Source of the DNA: Deinococcales bacterium
GTDB lineage: Bacteria; Deinococcota; Deinococci; Deinococcales; Deinococcaceae
Direction: 5' to 3'
NCBI GenBank assembly: GCA_025359705.1
Contig: JANYFS010000525.1
Span: forward strand, 1 to 6,443
DNA length: 6,443 nt
Shown: positions 1 to 5,610 of the stretch, in pieces
Layout: every line of letters starts with the position of its first letter
How positions within the stretch are numbered: the stretch's first letter is position 1
Notes under the pieces: generated by a model
Seen by the model: the letters and a program-made list of their open reading frames with translations, nothing else
Databases searched by the model: none
Told to the model about the DNA's origin: nothing
Program-made: the position numbers and the translations under genes

Positions 1-224
1 CTGAGGTCTGCGCCCCACTCGGGCATGGGCTTGGAATTGAAAATATCCAGCGCCCGCAAACGGAACTCGAGCATCCACTCGGGTTCATTCTTGGACTTGG
101 AGATCAGCTCGACCACTTCCCTCGAGAGACCTTTAGGAGCCTTCACCGCGTAGCTTTCGGGGTTGCTCCAGCCGTATTCGTACCCACCCTCGAGGGGGGC
201 TGTTGTTGGGGTGACTTCTTGCAT
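1..224 (-). CDS. sufB: SufB, Fe-S cluster assembly scaffold subunit (N-terminal part, gene runs off the window)
   Basis: This is the first 74 codons of SufB, the scaffold subunit that, with SufC and SufD, builds and hands on Fe-S clusters in the cytosol. I translated it by hand from ATG at 224-222. The protein begins MQEVTPTTAP and then shows the family's hallmark N-terminal stretch: a YGW motif near residue 20, KAPKGLSREVV (about 30-40), EPEWMLEFRLRALDIF (about 49-64) and KPMPEWGADL at the cut end. The start is supported by AGGAG six bases before the ATG (plus-strand 231-235). The gene lies 109 bp downstream of sufC on the same strand, which fits a suf operon. The cluster-binding C-terminal core is outside the window. 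The family call is confident; only completeness cannot be judged. Confidence 0.93.
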   Translation of the reverse strand, partial: MQEVTPTTAPLEGGYEYGWSNPESYAVKAPKGLSREVVELISKSKNEPEWMLEFRLRALDIFNSKPMPEWGADL

Positions 225-333
225 GTTGTACTCCTGTGTTGAAAGGAAAAAGTGGCTCGAAACAATAAACGAGAGTTTAGATAATTAGGTTTTGATAAAT
301 CTCGAGTCATACATTAAAAAATTATGCTCGAGA
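225..333 (-). other. AT-rich sufC-sufB spacer with a hairpin made of two CTCGAG sites
   Basis: This spacer between two normally tightly coupled genes is unusually long and AT-rich. Just after the sufC stop, CTCGAG at 327-332 and CTCGAG at 301-306 are followed inward by TATG/CATA complements (323-326 with 308-311). They form a possible 10-bp stem with one bulged T (307) and an 11-nt A/T loop. No clear U-run follows, so this is not a classic terminator. A weak internal promoter is also conceivable. An mRNA processing or differential-expression role is only inference. Confidence 0.4.
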
Positions 334-1083
334 TTAGACGAGTGCCAATTCCTTAACCCAGTCGTAGCCTTCGGTGTCTAGGCGCACTGCCAACTCGGGG
401 CCGCCACTTTGTACCACTACGCCGTCCACAATAATATGAACCTTGTCGGGGACAATGTAGTTGAGCAAACGCTGATAGTGAGTGATGATCAGACCACCCA
501 TGTTGGGGCCGCGCAAGCTGTTTACGCCGTTGGCAACGATCTTCAGCGCGTCCACATCCAAGCCCGAATCGGTTTCATCCATGATGATGTAGTTTGGCTC
601 GAGCATCAGCATTTGCAAAATCTCGTTGCGCTTTTTCTCGCCGCCCGAGAAGCCTTCGTTCAGGTACCTCGAGACGATCTCCTCATCCCACTCGAGGGTT
701 TTGAGGGCTGCCAAGAGTTTGTTATAGAACTCCATAAAACCGATTTCCTCACCTTTACGGGCGCTAACGGCCAAGCGTAAAAAGTTGGCGATGCTGACTC
801 CAGGAATTTCTACAGGGTATTGGAAGGCCAAAAAGACCCCCAAACGCGCCCGCTCGTCGGGTTCTAACTCGAGGATGCTTTGGCCATCCACCAAAATATC
901 ACCCTCGGTCACGGTATATTCGGGATCGCCCACGATCACCTTGGCAAGAGTGCTTTTGCCGTTGCCGTTTGGCCCCATCACTGCGTGCAATTCGCCCCTT
1001 GGGACGGTCAGGTTAATACCTTTCAAAATCTCTTTGTCACCAATGCTGACGTGTAGGTTGCGGATTTCCAGTTGATAGCTCAT
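334..1083 (-). CDS. sufC: SufC, ABC-type ATPase of the SUF Fe-S cluster assembly complex
   Basis: SufC is the soluble ABC ATPase that binds SufB and SufD and drives the conformational change needed for Fe-S cluster assembly; it is not a transporter. The 249 residues match the family's usual length. Visible motifs are Walker A GPNGNGKST (37-45), Q-loop Q88, the ABC signature FSGGEKKR (145-152), Walker B IIMDE with D169 and E170 followed by the SufC-typical TDSGLD, and the switch histidine H202 in ITHYQRLL. All catalytic residues are present. The start is well supported: AAGGAG (plus-strand 1092-1097) lies eight bases before the ATG. It is the first suf gene in the window and precedes sufB on the same strand. 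A 193-bp spacer separates it from a divergent gene, so its promoter should lie there. Confidence 0.97.
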   Translation of the reverse strand: MSYQLEIRNLHVSIGDKEILKGINLTVPRGELHAVMGPNGNGKSTLAKVIVGDPEYTVTEGDILVDGQSILELEPDERARLGVFLAFQYPVEIPGVSIANFLRLAVSARKGEEIGFMEFYNKLLAALKTLEWDEEIVSRYLNEGFSGGEKKRNEILQMLMLEPNYIIMDETDSGLDVDALKIVANGVNSLRGPNMGGLIITHYQRLLNYIVPDKVHIIVDGVVVQSGGPELAVRLDTEGYDWVKELALV

Positions 1084-1174
1084 GTTTAAGTCTCCTTGTT
1101 GTACCTATGGGGCTTGTGTGGCACAGGAATTTTGACCCCTTGGTGCTTATTGAGAGTCATTCCTAACAGAGTCC

Positions 1175-1201
1175 AGTGTACCAGATTTATAGGGCAGTAA
1201 A
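1175..1201 (-). promoter_or_regulatory. Possible sufC promoter (extended -10 TGGTACACT)
   Basis: Read on the minus strand, TACACT (1175-1180) is preceded by TGG, giving an extended -10 (TGnTAnnnT), and TTTACT (1196-1201) lies 15 bp upstream as a weak -35. Transcription would start near 1168 and leave a leader of about 85 nt with a Shine-Dalgarno. The hexamers match consensus only partly. Just downstream, GACTCT occurs twice with a 15-bp period (1153-1158 and 1168-1173), which could be an operator but is short enough to be chance. Confidence 0.3.
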
Positions 1202-1264
1202 TGGAGTCTTTTACTGTGGATTAGATGTGGCTCGAGTCACTTTTTTTGGGCGCTCGAGGGGGCT

Positions 1265-1276
1265 TATACTCCTTTC
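1265..1276 (+). promoter_or_regulatory. -10 box for leaderless transcription of the gene at 1277
   Basis: TATACT (1265-1270) lies exactly six bases before the ATG at 1277, so the expected transcription start falls on or beside the A of the start codon. No Shine-Dalgarno is present. No convincing -35 is seen; the T-run at 1241-1247 is at about the right distance. The geometry is identical to that of the nucleosidase gene at 5611. Confidence 0.55.
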
Positions 1277-1798
1277 ATGATTACTCAGAAAAAATTAAGC
1301 CGTTTGGTGATGGTTGTTTCATTAGTTGCATTTGGCATGGGATTTGGACTTGCGACAAATACCGTAATGGGTAAAACAGGTATCAACTTGGACTTGCCTT
1401 CAAATTTTCCGCTACAATCAGTAAATGATAAAGGTGCAGAAATGACCATTGGACAAAACATTGATGGTCTAACTGTGATGGCAAGAATGAAATTAGATCC
1501 CCAGATGAAACATTGGGACACCAATGAGTATGGCGAAACAATGAAAGATCTTTTATCTATGAGTATTAAGGATTTTAAAATATTGAAGAAAGGCAAATTA
1601 TTAATAAAAAATCTAGCCTTTGAAGAAATTCAAGCCACTGGAAAACAAACATCCGTCGGAGAAAGCATTTTTTTCTACATGACCTTTATTGTCCACAATG
1701 GCAAAACAATAAGCATTGTGGCAAGCTCACCCGTAAAAAAATTAGATAAAAATCGACCTGAAATCGCTAAAATCATTGGCAGTATAACGATAAAGTAA
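1277..1798 (+). CDS. Small exported protein of unknown function, AT-rich and possibly acquired
   Basis: I do not recognise this 173-residue protein with confidence. It begins with a Sec-type signal: basic KKLSR at residues 5-9, then a hydrophobic run to about residue 26 ending GLATN, so it is probably secreted or periplasmic. The mature part alternates predicted strands and helices. It has a positively charged middle (KILKKGKLLIKN, 101-112) and ends in a strand (FIVHNGKTISIVAS, 137-150) plus a helix-strand tail (PEIAKIIGSITIK). This arrangement loosely recalls PsbP/DcrB (DUF1795)-like folds, but that is a guess. The gene is visibly richer in A+T than its neighbours, uses AAA, ATT and AAT codons heavily, and has none of the CTCGAG sites that occur about once per 120 bases elsewhere. 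It stands alone, divergent from sufC and convergent with the next gene (16 bp apart). A -10 box six bases before the ATG supports the start. Confidence 0.75.
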   Translation: MITQKKLSRLVMVVSLVAFGMGFGLATNTVMGKTGINLDLPSNFPLQSVNDKGAEMTIGQNIDGLTVMARMKLDPQMKHWDTNEYGETMKDLLSMSIKDFKILKKGKLLIKNLAFEEIQATGKQTSVGESIFFYMTFIVHNGKTISIVASSPVKKLDKNRPEIAKIIGSITIK

Positions 1799-1814
1799 TT
1801 ATTCGAGCCTAAAC

Positions 1815-2924
1815 CTACAGGGGTTTTTCTAGGTAATGTGCGTAGGCTTTGGGAAAATAAAAACCTTCGCTCGAGTCGTATAGTTCGAGCTGATACCACA
1901 ATTGCTCGAGGGCTTTGAGGGTGCTTTCGGAGGTAGCTGCGGCGAACAGTTCTTGGGGAGATTTAGTTTCAAAACGAGCATTGGGTGGCCCAGTCAGCAG
2001 GCTCGAGGCTTCGTTTTGGGCAAAAATCACTTGCTGGCGCAGCGCCTCAAGTACATCGCGGTCCACCACCCGCAGCCCGTCTTTGCTAATCCATTGCACC
2101 CCAGCTTTAGCAAAACGCTCGAGCAAAATTTCCGAACGGGGCGCAGTTTTAAGCGGTGTAACCTCGAGGGGAACTACGCTTTGGCTGCTGCGTCCGTCTG
2201 CGCTCGAGAGGTTCAGGCGTAGCTCGAGGGAACCCAAAAGTTGCTCAGGTAAGACAAAACGGAATTTACGGTAGGCCACTCCCAAAGTGGCAGGAGGAAC
2301 CGCGATTTCACTGCTGCTGCCCTGCAAAAGGGGTTTGTCATTTTGCCAAAACCCCCACTCGAGCCGCAAGGTACCTGGCAAAAATCCACTCGAGCGCAGT
2401 TTGATTTGGCTGTAAAAAGCCCCACCCTGCTCGAGTGAGAGCGGTGCAGTGAGTAAAGTTGCACCGTTAGGTTTAATCGAAAAATCAGGGATAATTTGCA
2501 GTTCTGGAAGGATTTGTTGTGGGGTTAGTGGCTCGAGTTGAGCCGCGAGGATTTGGGCCAGATCGCGTTGCTTGGAGGTTAGCTCAAGGGATTGGTATTT
2601 TTGCAGCTCGAGACGTGCTTCTGGGTAGTGTCCCAGCTCGAGCAATAGATAGCTGCTAAACAGACCCAATTCAGGTTTGTTCGAGGCTTGTAGGGTGGAA
2701 ATCATGCCCTCAAAAGAATCTCGAGCGCCAGGCTCGCTAAACCGTAACAAACGGTCGAGTTGCTGTAAGGCTAACTCTTCTTGACCACTTTGCAGCAAGG
2801 CTTGGACCAGTTGTAGGTTATTGGAGGGGGATGTGGCAACTTGGGCAGATACAGTTTGCAGCCCACCCAAGCAAGCCGCAGCGGTTAAAACCAGACGAGC
2901 AATTGAACGCATATTGCCTAGCAT
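1815..2924 (-). CDS. Exported protein with N-terminal helical (TPR-like) repeats, function unknown
   Basis: This 369-residue protein has a clear signal peptide: basic MRSIAR, hydrophobic LVLTAAACLGGLQTV, and a likely cleavage after VSA at residue 27. Amphipathic helix pairs follow (about 37-60 and 84-110) with TPR-like patterns such as ELALQQLDRLL and GHYPEARLELQKY. After a proline-rich turn, residues about 140-260 look beta-rich, suggesting a sandwich domain, and the last 100 residues are helical. It therefore probably acts in the periplasm or at the envelope. The start is ambiguous. The ATG at 2912-2910 (residue 5) has TATGCT seven bases upstream and gives a more typical signal peptide, so the leaderless start may be the real one. 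It follows the hub-domain gene by 57 bp on the same strand. It holds 14 CTCGAG sites, the densest stretch in the window. No enzyme motif is recognised. Confidence 0.82.
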   Translation of the reverse strand: MLGNMRSIARLVLTAAACLGGLQTVSAQVATSPSNNLQLVQALLQSGQEELALQQLDRLLRFSEPGARDSFEGMISTLQASNKPELGLFSSYLLLELGHYPEARLELQKYQSLELTSKQRDLAQILAAQLEPLTPQQILPELQIIPDFSIKPNGATLLTAPLSLEQGGAFYSQIKLRSSGFLPGTLRLEWGFWQNDKPLLQGSSSEIAVPPATLGVAYRKFRFVLPEQLLGSLELRLNLSSADGRSSQSVVPLEVTPLKTAPRSEILLERFAKAGVQWISKDGLRVVDRDVLEALRQQVIFAQNEASSLLTGPPNARFETKSPQELFAAATSESTLKALEQLWYQLELYDSSEGFYFPKAYAHYLEKPL

Positions 2925-2981
2925 AAGCCAAGCACCGTAGCATTCGGGTGAAAAGATTGAGCTGAGTCTATTTAATATTTT

Positions 2982-3413
2982 TTAGGCAGCGGGGCTTTTG
3001 TGGACATGCACCACTTGCCACACCTCTTGCACATCACTCGAGCCGTTGACCTCGCTCACCCGCTCGAGGACTCTAGTTTCGTTGTGGGTACGGTGCTTCA
3101 GACCCTCTGGCTCCACGGTGCTGAGCATCAGGGTATAGCTGACCACTGCCACTTTTCCAGCCGCCAGAAGCTGGATTTTAGGCTCGAGGATCGAAAAATG
3201 GTGGGCTTTACCTGCCGTAGCCCAGCGATTCTCGATCATGAATTTGTGAAACTCGAGTCCTTCTTGGCGGTGTGGCGTAACAAAATGTTCGTATAAGGTC
3301 AGCTCTGGGCTAGTGGTGGCCTGATAGGTTTGCCAGTCGCCTGCAAAAATACTCTCGAGGTGACGGCGCAAAAAGCTCAGAATCTGAGACTGGATTTCGG
3401 AAGGAAGGTTCAT
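2982..3413 (-). CDS. CaMKII association-domain-like (SnoaL/DUF4440-fold) protein
   Basis: This 143-residue protein resembles the hub (association) domain of calcium/calmodulin-dependent kinase II (CaMKII_AD family, NTF2/SnoaL fold). From memory of the eukaryotic domain, the matching landmarks in order are: a helix ending in GDWQTY (25-30); SPELTLYEHF (35-44), matching DPGLTSFEPE; EGLEFHKFMIEN (51-62), matching EGMDFHRFYFEN; HHFSILEPKIQLL (71-83); VAVVSYTLML (88-97); HNETRVLER (110-118), matching SEETRVWHR; and WQVVHVHKSPA (132-142), matching WLNVHYHCSGA. No kinase domain is attached. Such stand-alone bacterial proteins usually dimerise and have a conical pocket that may bind a small ligand; no catalytic role can be read here. 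The gene starts 13 bp after the DUF4388 gene stops, so the two are very probably co-transcribed and perhaps translationally coupled. No strong Shine-Dalgarno is seen. Confidence 0.85.
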   Translation of the reverse strand: MNLPSEIQSQILSFLRRHLESIFAGDWQTYQATTSPELTLYEHFVTPHRQEGLEFHKFMIENRWATAGKAHHFSILEPKIQLLAAGKVAVVSYTLMLSTVEPEGLKHRTHNETRVLERVSEVNGSSDVQEVWQVVHVHKSPAA

Positions 3414-3426
3414 CTCATATCTCGGG

Positions 3427-4071
3427 TTATATTTCAGGGCGAACCAAAACCACTTGGCCCGCTTTGAGGTTGTAGTACATCAGGGCTTCGCTCGAGATCA
3501 TAATGTCGCGGCGCTCCACTCCATCGCGGCCTTCCACCCGTAGCACAATTTCCCGACCCCCCTCGAGCCGAAGTTTGACTTTGCCGATCTGCTCGTCGAG
3601 TTGCACTTCCCAGCGCTCCAAAACTCCTTGCTCGAGCGCCACCAACATCCCTTTTAATTCTTTGGCCACCCGCACTTTTTGCTTGATGGTCAGTTTAGCG
3701 TAATCCGCACTGCCATCTTGGGTAGACGTAGTAGAGGGGTCGGTTTCCAGATTCATACCTACCTGGGTTTCGGCAGGCATCATCCGAATCACGTCAAACA
3801 TCAGTTGCTCAAAACTCTGGGTGATGGTTTCCTCGAGGGCAGTGCGTGCGGTTTGAAACTCAAATTCGCCGCGTTCATCCATCAAGATATTATAGATCAC
3901 CCCTTCATCAAATACATTCTTGTGTACCGCATGAACAATACGACCTTTAACGAAGTAGATTCGCGTCTCTCCGAAACGAGGATGTTGGATGATCAAAGCC
4001 CCGCTACGGACGTTGCTATTGAGCAGTTGGAGCAGCTCAAAAAGGTTGAATAGTCCTAGGGTTCCACGCAT
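3427..4071 (-). CDS. DUF4388 (PATAN-type) domain protein
   Basis: The N-terminal half (residues 1-98) fits DUF4388/PATAN, the domain seen in PatA-like response regulators and many Deinococcus-Thermus and myxobacterial signalling proteins. It opens with GTLGLFNLFELLQLLNSNVRSGAL (residues 3-26), continues with RIYFVKGRIVHAVH (37-50) and a G-x-x-x-x-N-I-L helix, and ends GEFEFQ (68-73). Residues about 99-124 are a Thr/Ser/Asp-rich linker. Residues 125-214 form a separate domain: a helix (KVRVAKELKGMLVALEQG) followed by beta strands ending AGQVVLVRPEI, which I do not recognise. No receiver or output domain is present. The family's biochemical role is poorly defined; it is generally treated as a protein-interaction or signalling module. 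TATAAT lies eight bases before the ATG, which supports this start. It leads directly into the hub-domain gene. Confidence 0.88.
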   Translation of the reverse strand: MRGTLGLFNLFELLQLLNSNVRSGALIIQHPRFGETRIYFVKGRIVHAVHKNVFDEGVIYNILMDERGEFEFQTARTALEETITQSFEQLMFDVIRMMPAETQVGMNLETDPSTTSTQDGSADYAKLTIKQKVRVAKELKGMLVALEQGVLERWEVQLDEQIGKVKLRLEGGREIVLRVEGRDGVERRDIMISSEALMYYNLKAGQVVLVRPEI

Positions 4072-4085
4072 AATTCCTCATTATA
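4072..4085 (-). promoter_or_regulatory. Perfect -10 box close to the DUF4388 gene start
   Basis: Read on the minus strand, TATAAT (plus-strand 4080-4085) is followed by eight bases and the ATG, giving a leader of about 1-2 nt or none. GAGG lies inside those eight bases, but a transcript starting there would scarcely include it. The -35 region is poor (GTTATT at 16-bp spacing at best), so an activator bound upstream, for example at the repeat array 4168-4233, would make sense. That last point is inference. Confidence 0.55.
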
Positions 4086-4161
4086 GAGGGTACACTCGAC
4101 CAATAACGCGAACCAAGTGTGTGAGACTTACACCCTGTGGGGGTTCTTGCATCCCCATGCG

Positions 4162-4242
4162 AATCAGCTTTGACGCTACTTTGACGCTACTTTGGCGCTA
4201 CATTGGCACTAAGTTGACGTTACTTCGGCGCTAAAGCTGATT
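4162..4242. repeat. Six 11-bp direct repeats (consensus CTTTGACGCTA) bounded by 10-bp inverted repeats
   Basis: Six units follow without gaps at 4168, 4179, 4190, 4201, 4212 and 4223, ending at 4233. Units 1 and 2 match the consensus CTTTGACGCTA exactly; units 3 to 6 differ at 1, 3, 3 and 2 bases. The block is flanked by AATCAGCTTT (4162-4171) and its exact complement AAAGCTGATT (4233-4242), and the latter overlaps the stop codon of the upstream gene. Regular 11-bp direct repeats resemble arrays bound by OmpR/PhoB-type response regulators, where each subunit reads one repeat on one face of the helix. A simple minisatellite or the loop of an RNA hairpin are alternatives. It lies about 100-160 bp upstream of the DUF4388 start. 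Confidence 0.85.
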
Positions 4243-5023
4243 AACGTTGACTCTCGAGGTGCAGATACCCACCCGACACCAGATGCCGCAAAATCTTCTC
4301 GAGGTCGTTTTCAGCCAAAGAACGCGCTTGGCAAAAGTCAATTAAACTTTGTCCTACACGAATTTGTTCCATCAAAGACAAGCCCAGAGTTCCCACTTCA
4401 CGCTTGAGCGAAGTATGTAGCGGAGTGATTGGACTAAGCCCATCGCGCCCCCGCAAAGTCAGGGTGTAGTGGTGGCGCATCCATTCGGCAATGGGTTGGG
4501 CCAGGGTCAGTGAACGTCCCATCAGCGCCACAGGATATAGCCCGATAACGCTCGAGGCAAGGGGCATACCGGCAATGACCTTGCCCCCCTGCCACAGTTC
4601 CACTTGGGCGGCTTGCACCCAAGTTCCCGAAAACCCCGTAGCAGGCGTACCTTCGCGCGGGGTGCTGCGAACCCCCGTCATAGCACCCGCAATTTCTGGC
4701 TCGAGGCGAAAACCGCTCAGACTAGCGCCGTCTTGCCACATTTTCTCGAAGGCAGCCAAGGCCGCAATCCCTTCTTCATCGCGGCAAACCGCTGCCATTG
4801 CCTGCCCCTCACAAAACAGCAGGTGGGCGCGAAGCCCCTCGACGGTGGCGTAAAGGTGTCCGCTCCAAGATTTTTCGGCAAGTTCGGCAAAAAATTCCCG
4901 CAAATCACAAAAAGTGCTACGCAAACCCAAATAAGCCGCCTTTCCAGCGGGCAGCAAGCGACCAAGCGATGTTGGCGAATCTTTAAACATGGGTTGTAGG
5001 GGGGTAATTGGAGTGTCAGTCAT
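4241..5023 (-). CDS. Divergent PATAN/DUF4388-like protein with a C-terminal helical domain, function unknown
   Basis: This 260-residue cytosolic protein has no signal peptide or membrane segment. Residues about 40-105 follow the PATAN/DUF4388 pattern loosely: LREFFAELAEKSWSGHLYAT (41-60), then RAHLLFCEGQAMAAVCRDEEGIAAL (65-89), which mirrors the 'sG.L.. / ...l.f..G.i..A....G..A' layout of that family. The middle (131-195) is probably mixed alpha/beta and unrecognised. The C-terminal 50 residues (MEQIRVGQSLIDFCQARSL and onward, to GGYLHLES) look like a small helical or winged-helix unit. The gene is followed on the same strand by the repeat array and a clearer DUF4388 gene, so the two may be functionally linked. 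AAGAAG precedes the ATG, and an extended -10 lies 14 bases upstream. The PATAN assignment is tentative and based only on pattern. Confidence 0.75.
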   Translation of the reverse strand: MTDTPITPLQPMFKDSPTSLGRLLPAGKAAYLGLRSTFCDLREFFAELAEKSWSGHLYATVEGLRAHLLFCEGQAMAAVCRDEEGIAALAAFEKMWQDGASLSGFRLEPEIAGAMTGVRSTPREGTPATGFSGTWVQAAQVELWQGGKVIAGMPLASSVIGLYPVALMGRSLTLAQPIAEWMRHHYTLTLRGRDGLSPITPLHTSLKREVGTLGLSLMEQIRVGQSLIDFCQARSLAENDLEKILRHLVSGGYLHLESQR

Positions 5024-5037
5024 GATTTCTTCTTTTA

Positions 5038-5046
5038 GTTATATCA
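5038..5046 (-). promoter_or_regulatory. Extended -10 box for the PATAN-like gene ending at 4241
   Basis: On the minus strand TGATATAAC reads as TGnTATAAC, an extended -10, 14 bases before the ATG. Expected transcription start is about seven bases upstream of the ATG, giving a very short leader that would still contain the AAGAAG purine run. No -35 is convincing. Confidence 0.4.
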
Positions 5047-5127
5047 CTACTCGAGGGGAAAGTCGGTAGGGCTGAATATCTTAAACATATGTTGGGTATA
5101 GGATCGGCTGAAATATGTGCCACTACC

Positions 5128-5165
5128 ACACGGCTCGAGTGCGAATAAACACGGCTCGAGCGCAC
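5128..5165. repeat. 12-bp direct repeat ACACGGCTCGAG, two copies 21 bp apart, with an overlapping hairpin
   Basis: ACACGGCTCGAG occurs at 5128-5139 and again at 5149-5160, a spacing of two helical turns. GTGCG (5139-5143) is complementary to CGCAC (5161-5165), and the two CTCGAG cores can pair with each other. The block begins just past the Nudix stop codon (5167), so it could serve as that gene's 3' hairpin, but no T-run follows. It could instead be a regulator site upstream of the PATAN-like gene. Apart from CTCGAG at 5050 and the -10 box, nothing else is seen in this 143-bp spacer. Confidence 0.5.
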
Positions 5166-5166
5166 A

Positions 5167-5559
5167 TTAATAGGCATCCATCACCAGAATCGCTTCCTCG
5201 AGCAGTTCCATATCTTGATCGAAGGTGAGCAGCGCACGGGCCTCCTCGAGATCAAAAAAGCCACCGTCCGAAAAAGTATCCTCGAGAGCCACCTCATCCG
5301 TTTCGGCTTGCATAGCGTACCAATGCACGTTGCGCTCTTCGCCTCGGCTGTTGGTGTAGTGGGTTTCGCAAATAAACTCGAGAACCTGCGCGTCCACCCC
5401 AGTCTCCTCGAGAACTTCTCTGGCGGCAGTATCTTTAGGCTCTTCGCCTGGCTCGATATGGCCTTTGGGAAAGGTCCAACCCCCCTCGTGATACTGCACA
5501 ATCAGCACCTTACCCTCACAAAAAACCACACCACCACTACTGATTCCAATTCTCGACAT
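5167..5559 (-). CDS. Nudix hydrolase, similar to Thermus Ap6A hydrolase Ndx1
   Basis: Nudix enzymes cleave nucleoside diphosphates linked to another moiety, using Mg2+ or Mn2+ held by the Nudix-box helix. The box is complete: G33, E39, then REVLEETGV (47-55), matching GX5EX7REUXEEXGU. The 130-residue length and the stretches GGWTFPKGHIEPGEE, ERNVHWYAM and FFDLEEARALLTF closely resemble the Thermus thermophilus diadenosine hexaphosphate hydrolase Ndx1 as I remember it. Substrates are therefore probably diadenosine polyphosphates, although Nudix substrate assignment from sequence is unreliable and other substrates (NTPs, nucleotide sugars) are possible. TAAAAT lies six bases before the ATG (plus-strand 5566-5571), which supports a leaderless start. 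It is divergent from the MTA/SAH nucleosidase gene, with 51 bp between start codons. Confidence 0.92.
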   Translation of the reverse strand: MSRIGISSGGVVFCEGKVLIVQYHEGGWTFPKGHIEPGEEPKDTAAREVLEETGVDAQVLEFICETHYTNSRGEERNVHWYAMQAETDEVALEDTFSDGGFFDLEEARALLTFDQDMELLEEAILVMDAY

Positions 5560-5610
5560 GAGGACATTTTAAACCGATTAAAACCAAGAAAGCGCGTTTA
5601 TAATCCTCTG
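5560..5610. promoter_or_regulatory. Compact divergent promoter region, two leaderless -10 boxes
   Basis: All control elements for two divergent genes must fit in or overlap these 51 bases. TATAAT (5599-5604) precedes the nucleosidase ATG by exactly six bases. On the other strand TAAAAT (5566-5571) precedes the Nudix ATG by exactly six bases. The -10 boxes are 27 bp apart, so any -35 for one promoter falls on or beside the -10 or coding start of the other, and two polymerases could hardly bind together. No Shine-Dalgarno is seen on either side, and -35 matches are weak. Confidence 0.6.

Noticed and set aside
1084..1276. Fur- or IscR-type operator upstream of sufC
   Set aside because: No stretch matches a Fur box or IscR site well enough to name; only short GACTCT repeats are visible.
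1811..1827. Terminator between the convergent genes at 1798 and 1815 (AAACC...GGTTT plus T-run)
   Set aside because: The stem is only five weak base pairs, and its right half and T-run lie inside the end of the opposite gene.
1902..2274. Plus-strand open frames opposite the exported repeat protein
   Set aside because: They overlap each other and have low-complexity Ser/Arg-rich products, as expected for shadows of a gene filled with CTCGAG.
2953..2975. Near-palindrome around GAGCTGAG before the exported-protein gene as an operator
   Set aside because: Only about 10 of 14 positions are symmetric, which is within chance for a spacer.
4138..4160. Hairpins TGGGG/CCCCA and GCAT/ATGC in the spacer before the DUF4388 gene
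   Set aside because: Stems are four to five base pairs and compete with each other; no T-run follows on either strand.
5215..5610. Upstream extension of the nucleosidase reading frame to an ATG at 5215
   Set aside because: It lies almost wholly inside the Nudix gene on the other strand, which has a complete Nudix box, and TATAAT six bases before 5611 marks the true start.
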